DNA from: an uncultured Collinsella sp.
GTDB taxonomy: Bacteria; Actinomycetota; Coriobacteriia; Coriobacteriales; Coriobacteriaceae
Length of the DNA stretch: 41,551 bases
Assembly (NCBI GenBank): GCA_900548815.1
Contig: URLR01000009.1
Span: 1 to 41,551, forward strand
Direction of reading: 5' to 3'
Part shown: positions 38,633-41,551 of the stretch, piece after piece
How positions within the stretch are numbered: the first letter of the stretch is position 1
How the letters are laid out: every line of letters starts with the position of its first letter
The notes under the pieces: generated by a model
The model's database searches: none
Told to the model about the DNA's origin: nothing
What the model saw: only the letters and a program-made list of their open reading frames with translations
Made by a program: the position numbers and the translations under genes

Positions 38633-41374
38633 GTGGCAGACGATATCAACAATAACGAGGGTATGGACGAGGCCGGCGATGCCGGTATGCCCGATGATCT
38701 GAAGCGCCTGCTTGCCCGTGCTGAGCAGGGCGAGGACGGCGATCCGGACGCCTATAACCCCGATGCCGATGATGATGAGGAAGAGGACGACGACGGTGAG
38801 CTCGAGGAGAGCTTTGGCGAAGTCGATCGTGGCGCCTCGGCCGGCGAGGACATCAACGGCGGCCAGCTCCAGATTTCGGAGTTCGGTCGCGAGATGAAGC
38901 AGTCGTTCATCGAGTATTCGATGTCGGTTATCACAGCGCGTGCCCTGCCGGACGTGCGCGATGGCTTAAAGCCGGTACACCGCCGCATCCTGTACGCGAT
39001 GAACGAGAGCGGCATCTACCCCAACCGCCCACACAAAAAGTCGGCCTGGACGGTCGGCGAAGTTATCGGTAAGTACCACCCGCACGGTGACTCTGCGGTC
39101 TACGAGGCCATGGTCCGCCTGGCGCAGTGGTTCTCCATGCGCACGCCGCTCATCGACGGTCACGGCAACTTCGGCAACATCGATGGCGACGGCGCGGCGG
39201 CCATGCGTTACACCGAGAGCCGCCTGGCCAAGCCCGCCATGGAACTGCTGCGTGACTTGCAGAAGGATACCGTCGACTGGCAGCCCAACTACGACGAATC
39301 GCTCGCCGAGCCCGTGGCACTGCCTGCGCGCTTCCCCAACCTGCTGGTCAACGGCAGCCAGGGCATCGCCGTCGGCATGGCCACCAACATCGCCCCGCAT
39401 AACCTCACCGAGGCGATCGAGGCCACCTGCTACCTGATCGACAACCCCGACGCCACCGTCGACGAGCTCATGCAGATCATGCCCGGTCCGGACTTCCCCA
39501 CCGGCGCCATCATCATGGGCAGCGCCGGCATTAAGCAGAGCTACGAGACCGGCCGCGGCTCCATTACCGTGCGTGCCAAGGCACATGTGGAGTCCACCAA
39601 GACCGGCCGCAGCCGCCTGGTCTTTACCGAGATTCCCTACATGGTCAACAAGGGCACCCTGCAGGAGAAGATCGCCCAACTCGTCAACGACAAGCGCATT
39701 GAGGGCATCTCGGATATGCGCGATGAGTCCAACCAGAAGGGCATCCGTCTGGTCATCGAGCTCAAGAAGGGCGTCATTCCGCAGGTCGTGCTCAACAACC
39801 TGTATAAGTACACCTCGCTGCAGACGACCTTTGGCGCCAACAACCTGGCACTCGTCAACGGCGTTCCCAAATGCCTGAGCCTGCGCGAGATGCTGCAGCA
39901 CTACATCGACCACCAGGTCGACGTCGTCACCCGCCGCACCCGCTTCGACCTTAAGAAGGCCCAGGCCCGCGCGCATATCCTCGAGGGCTACCTGATGGCC
40001 CTTGACCATATCGACGAGGTCATCAGCATCATCCGCTCCTCGCAGACCGACTCCGAGGCCAGCAGCCGACTGATCGAACGCTTTGGCTTTACGCCCGAGC
40101 AGACCACGGCCATCCTCGAGATGAAGCTGCGCCGCCTGACCGGCCTGGAGCGCGACAAGATCCAAGAAGAGTTGGACGGCCTGCGCCGCGCCATCGCCTA
40201 CTACGAGGACCTGCTGGCGCACGAGGAGAAGATTCTGGACGTCATCAAGGAAGAGATGCGCGAGATCTCCAAGAAGTTTGGCGACAAGCGCCGTACCGAA
40301 ATCAGCCAGGTTGAGAAGGACCTGGATGTCGAGGACCTCATCGCCGACGAGGATATGGTCGTGACCATCACCCACACCGGCTACGTTAAGCGTATCCCGG
40401 TGGCTGCCTACCGTGCCCAGAAGCGCGGTGGCAAGGGCGTGTCGGGCGTCAACCTCAAAGAGGACGACGTTATCGATGAGATGTTCATCGCGTCCACGCA
40501 CGAGTACGTGCTGTTCTTCTCGAGCAAGGGCAAGGTCTATCGCCTGAAGGTGCACGAGCTGCCGGTGGGTACGCGCCAGGCGCGCGGTACCGCGATCGTC
40601 AACCTGCTGCCCTTCGAGGAAGGCGAGAAGATCGCGAGCGTCATCAGCTGCCGCGAGTTCCCGGCCGACGAGTACCTGATGTTTGCCACCAAGAGCGGCA
40701 TGGTCAAAAAGACCGTGATGAGCGCATATGACCGCAGCCGTCGCGACGGCCTGATCGCTATCAACCTGCGTGACGACGACGCGCTGCTGAACGTGCGCCG
40801 CGTGCGCGAGGGCGACAAGATTATCCTGGCCACCACCGCGGGCAAGGCGATCATGTTCTCCGAGGAGCAGGTGCGCGCCACCGGCCGCGATACCAGCGGC
40901 GTTCGCGGTATCGGTCTGAAGGACGGCGTGAGCGTTCTGGGCATGGAAGTCACTAACGGCAACGGCGATCTATTCGTCATCACCGAGCGCGGCTACGGCA
41001 AGCGCACGCCGGTCGCGGACTACCCGGAGCAGAATCGCGGCGGTCAGGGCGTCTACACCATTCAAATGACCGAGCGTAAGGGTAACCTCGCGGCCATGAA
41101 GACGGTGGGCCCGCAGCACGAGCTGTTCATCGTGACGGAGGGCGCGACGGTCATTCGCGTCAAGACCGACGAGATCAGCCAGACCGGCCGCGCCACCCAG
41201 GGCGTCAAGATGATGACCGTCGACGACAACGACCGCATCTGCGCCGTGGCCCGCATGACAGCCGCCAAAGAGAAGCCCGAAGGCGAAGCCACAGAAAACG
41301 GCTCCGCCCCCGAAGAAACCCCTGTCGATCTAGGCGACGGCAACGACATGCCGGAAGATCTCCTTGACGAGTAA
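38633..41374 (+). CDS. gyrA: DNA gyrase subunit A with acidic N-terminal extension
   Basis: This 913-residue subunit has breakage-reunion and beta-pinwheel domains. Catalytic Tyr193 is in AAMRYTESR. The quinolone-determining region reads HGDSAVYEAMVR, with Ser154 and Glu158 equivalent to E. coli 83 and 87, the usual susceptible-type residues. The GyrA box is QKRGGKG. Compared with E. coli numbering there are about 70 extra N-terminal residues, including a run of Asp and Glu at about 45-65. A second acidic tail follows the pinwheel. The GTG at 38633 has AGGAGG four bases upstream. Confidence 0.97.
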   Translation: MADDINNNEGMDEAGDAGMPDDLKRLLARAEQGEDGDPDAYNPDADDDEEEDDDGELEESFGEVDRGASAGEDINGGQLQISEFGREMKQSFIEYSMSVITARALPDVRDGLKPVHRRILYAMNESGIYPNRPHKKSAWTVGEVIGKYHPHGDSAVYEAMVRLAQWFSMRTPLIDGHGNFGNIDGDGAAAMRYTESRLAKPAMELLRDLQKDTVDWQPNYDESLAEPVALPARFPNLLVNGSQGIAVGMATNIAPHNLTEAIEATCYLIDNPDATVDELMQIMPGPDFPTGAIIMGSAGIKQSYETGRGSITVRAKAHVESTKTGRSRLVFTEIPYMVNKGTLQEKIAQLVNDKRIEGISDMRDESNQKGIRLVIELKKGVIPQVVLNNLYKYTSLQTTFGANNLALVNGVPKCLSLREMLQHYIDHQVDVVTRRTRFDLKKAQARAHILEGYLMALDHIDEVISIIRSSQTDSEASSRLIERFGFTPEQTTAILEMKLRRLTGLERDKIQEELDGLRRAIAYYEDLLAHEEKILDVIKEEMREISKKFGDKRRTEISQVEKDLDVEDLIADEDMVVTITHTGYVKRIPVAAYRAQKRGGKGVSGVNLKEDDVIDEMFIASTHEYVLFFSSKGKVYRLKVHELPVGTRQARGTAIVNLLPFEEGEKIASVISCREFPADEYLMFATKSGMVKKTVMSAYDRSRRDGLIAINLRDDDALLNVRRVREGDKIILATTAGKAIMFSEEQVRATGRDTSGVRGIGLKDGVSVLGMEVTNGNGDLFVITERGYGKRTPVADYPEQNRGGQGVYTIQMTERKGNLAAMKTVGPQHELFIVTEGATVIRVKTDEISQTGRATQGVKMMTVDDNDRICAVARMTAAKEKPEGEATENGSAPEETPVDLGDGNDMPEDLLDE

Positions 41375-41414
41375 GAGGCCCTAACTGTTAGAAAATATCA
41401 GACCCCATATATCG

Positions 41415-41447
41415 GCGGTCGGCGCACTGCGCGCCGACCGCTTTTTT
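41415..41447 (+). terminator. terminator of gyrB-gyrA
   Basis: A perfect 11-bp stem GCGGTCGGCGC/GCGCCGACCGC (41415-41425 with 41431-41441), loop ACTGC, is followed by six T residues. Confidence 0.93.
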
Positions 41448-41520
41448 GAAAACCTTTGAACCCCGCGTCGGCCCCGGCTGCCCGGCGGCATGCGAAGTCG
41501 ATCGCGAGTTCCGCACGAGC

Positions 41521-41545
41521 CGGAGAGCACTTAATGTGCTCTCCG
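41521..41545. other. perfect hairpin at right window edge
   Basis: CGGAGAGCAC and GTGCTCTCCG form a 10-bp stem over a TTAAT loop, with no T tract. It lies in GC-rich DNA after the gyrA terminator and may be the leader of whatever follows, possibly a stable RNA gene outside the window. Confidence 0.45.
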
Positions 41546-41551
41546 TGCGAG

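Noticed and set aside
38966..40555. 529-residue minus-strand open frame over gyrA
   Set aside because: Shadow of gyrA.
1..41551. CRISPR arrays, insertion sequences, integrase or phage genes
   Set aside because: No repeat-spacer array, transposase motif, integrase or phage structural gene was seen. The only mobile-type signals are the TraX relic and the tRNA-associated repeats.

Overview
The window looks like the chromosomal replication-origin region of a Collinsella-like member of the Coriobacteriia (Actinomycetota). This rests on the high GC content, the origin-type gene order (rpmH, rnpA, yidD, yidC, jag, rsmG, parA and parB on one side; dnaA, dnaN, recF, a DUF721/DciA gene, gyrB and gyrA on the other), the general character of the proteins and the rRNA-leader-like text at the left edge. 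The genus is inferred from protein character, not proven by a marker search.

Layout. Positions 1-1720 are accessory and AT-richer: an rRNA leader/spacer-like edge, a protein remnant, a TraX-family membrane protein, tRNA-Lys and tRNA-derived palindromic debris. Positions 1747-10093 form a minus-strand housekeeping block: M29 aminopeptidase, purC with a small membrane protein, an OmpR-type two-component system, a Tat-type lipoprotein coupled to a TSCPD protein, and purB. Next come tRNA-Gly with a second copy of the tRNA-associated palindromic debris, and a plus-strand LPXTG adhesin with a thioester domain and Cna-B repeats (10760-14191). Positions 14258-17689 encode a small membrane protein and a very large M28-peptidase-like membrane protein whose active site looks degenerate. 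A PafB/PafC-like WYL regulator pair (17888-19814) converges on dinG-ddl, followed by rlmN.

Origin region. Positions 25000-30039, minus strand, carry parB with a small membrane protein, parA, three perfect parS sites, rsmG, jag, yidC, yidD, rnpA and rpmH. Positions 30385-41374, plus strand, carry an unrecognised GHKL ATPase with a Q/P/Y/M-rich disordered region and a winged helix, then dnaA, dnaN, recF, a DciA-like gene, gyrB and gyrA. DnaA-box-like motifs lie on both sides of the ATPase-dnaA pair. The dnaA-dnaN gap also has five tandem DnaA-trios and an AT-rich stretch, so it is the best oriC candidate.

The most interesting candidate for an undescribed system is the GHKL ATPase-disordered-winged-helix protein placed 15 nt ahead of dnaA. 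It sits inside a bipartite origin whose DnaA recognition helix and boxes both depart from the usual consensus. Other leads are the degenerate M28-like protein, the tRNA-3'-end palindromic elements, and the small membrane protein coupled to parB.
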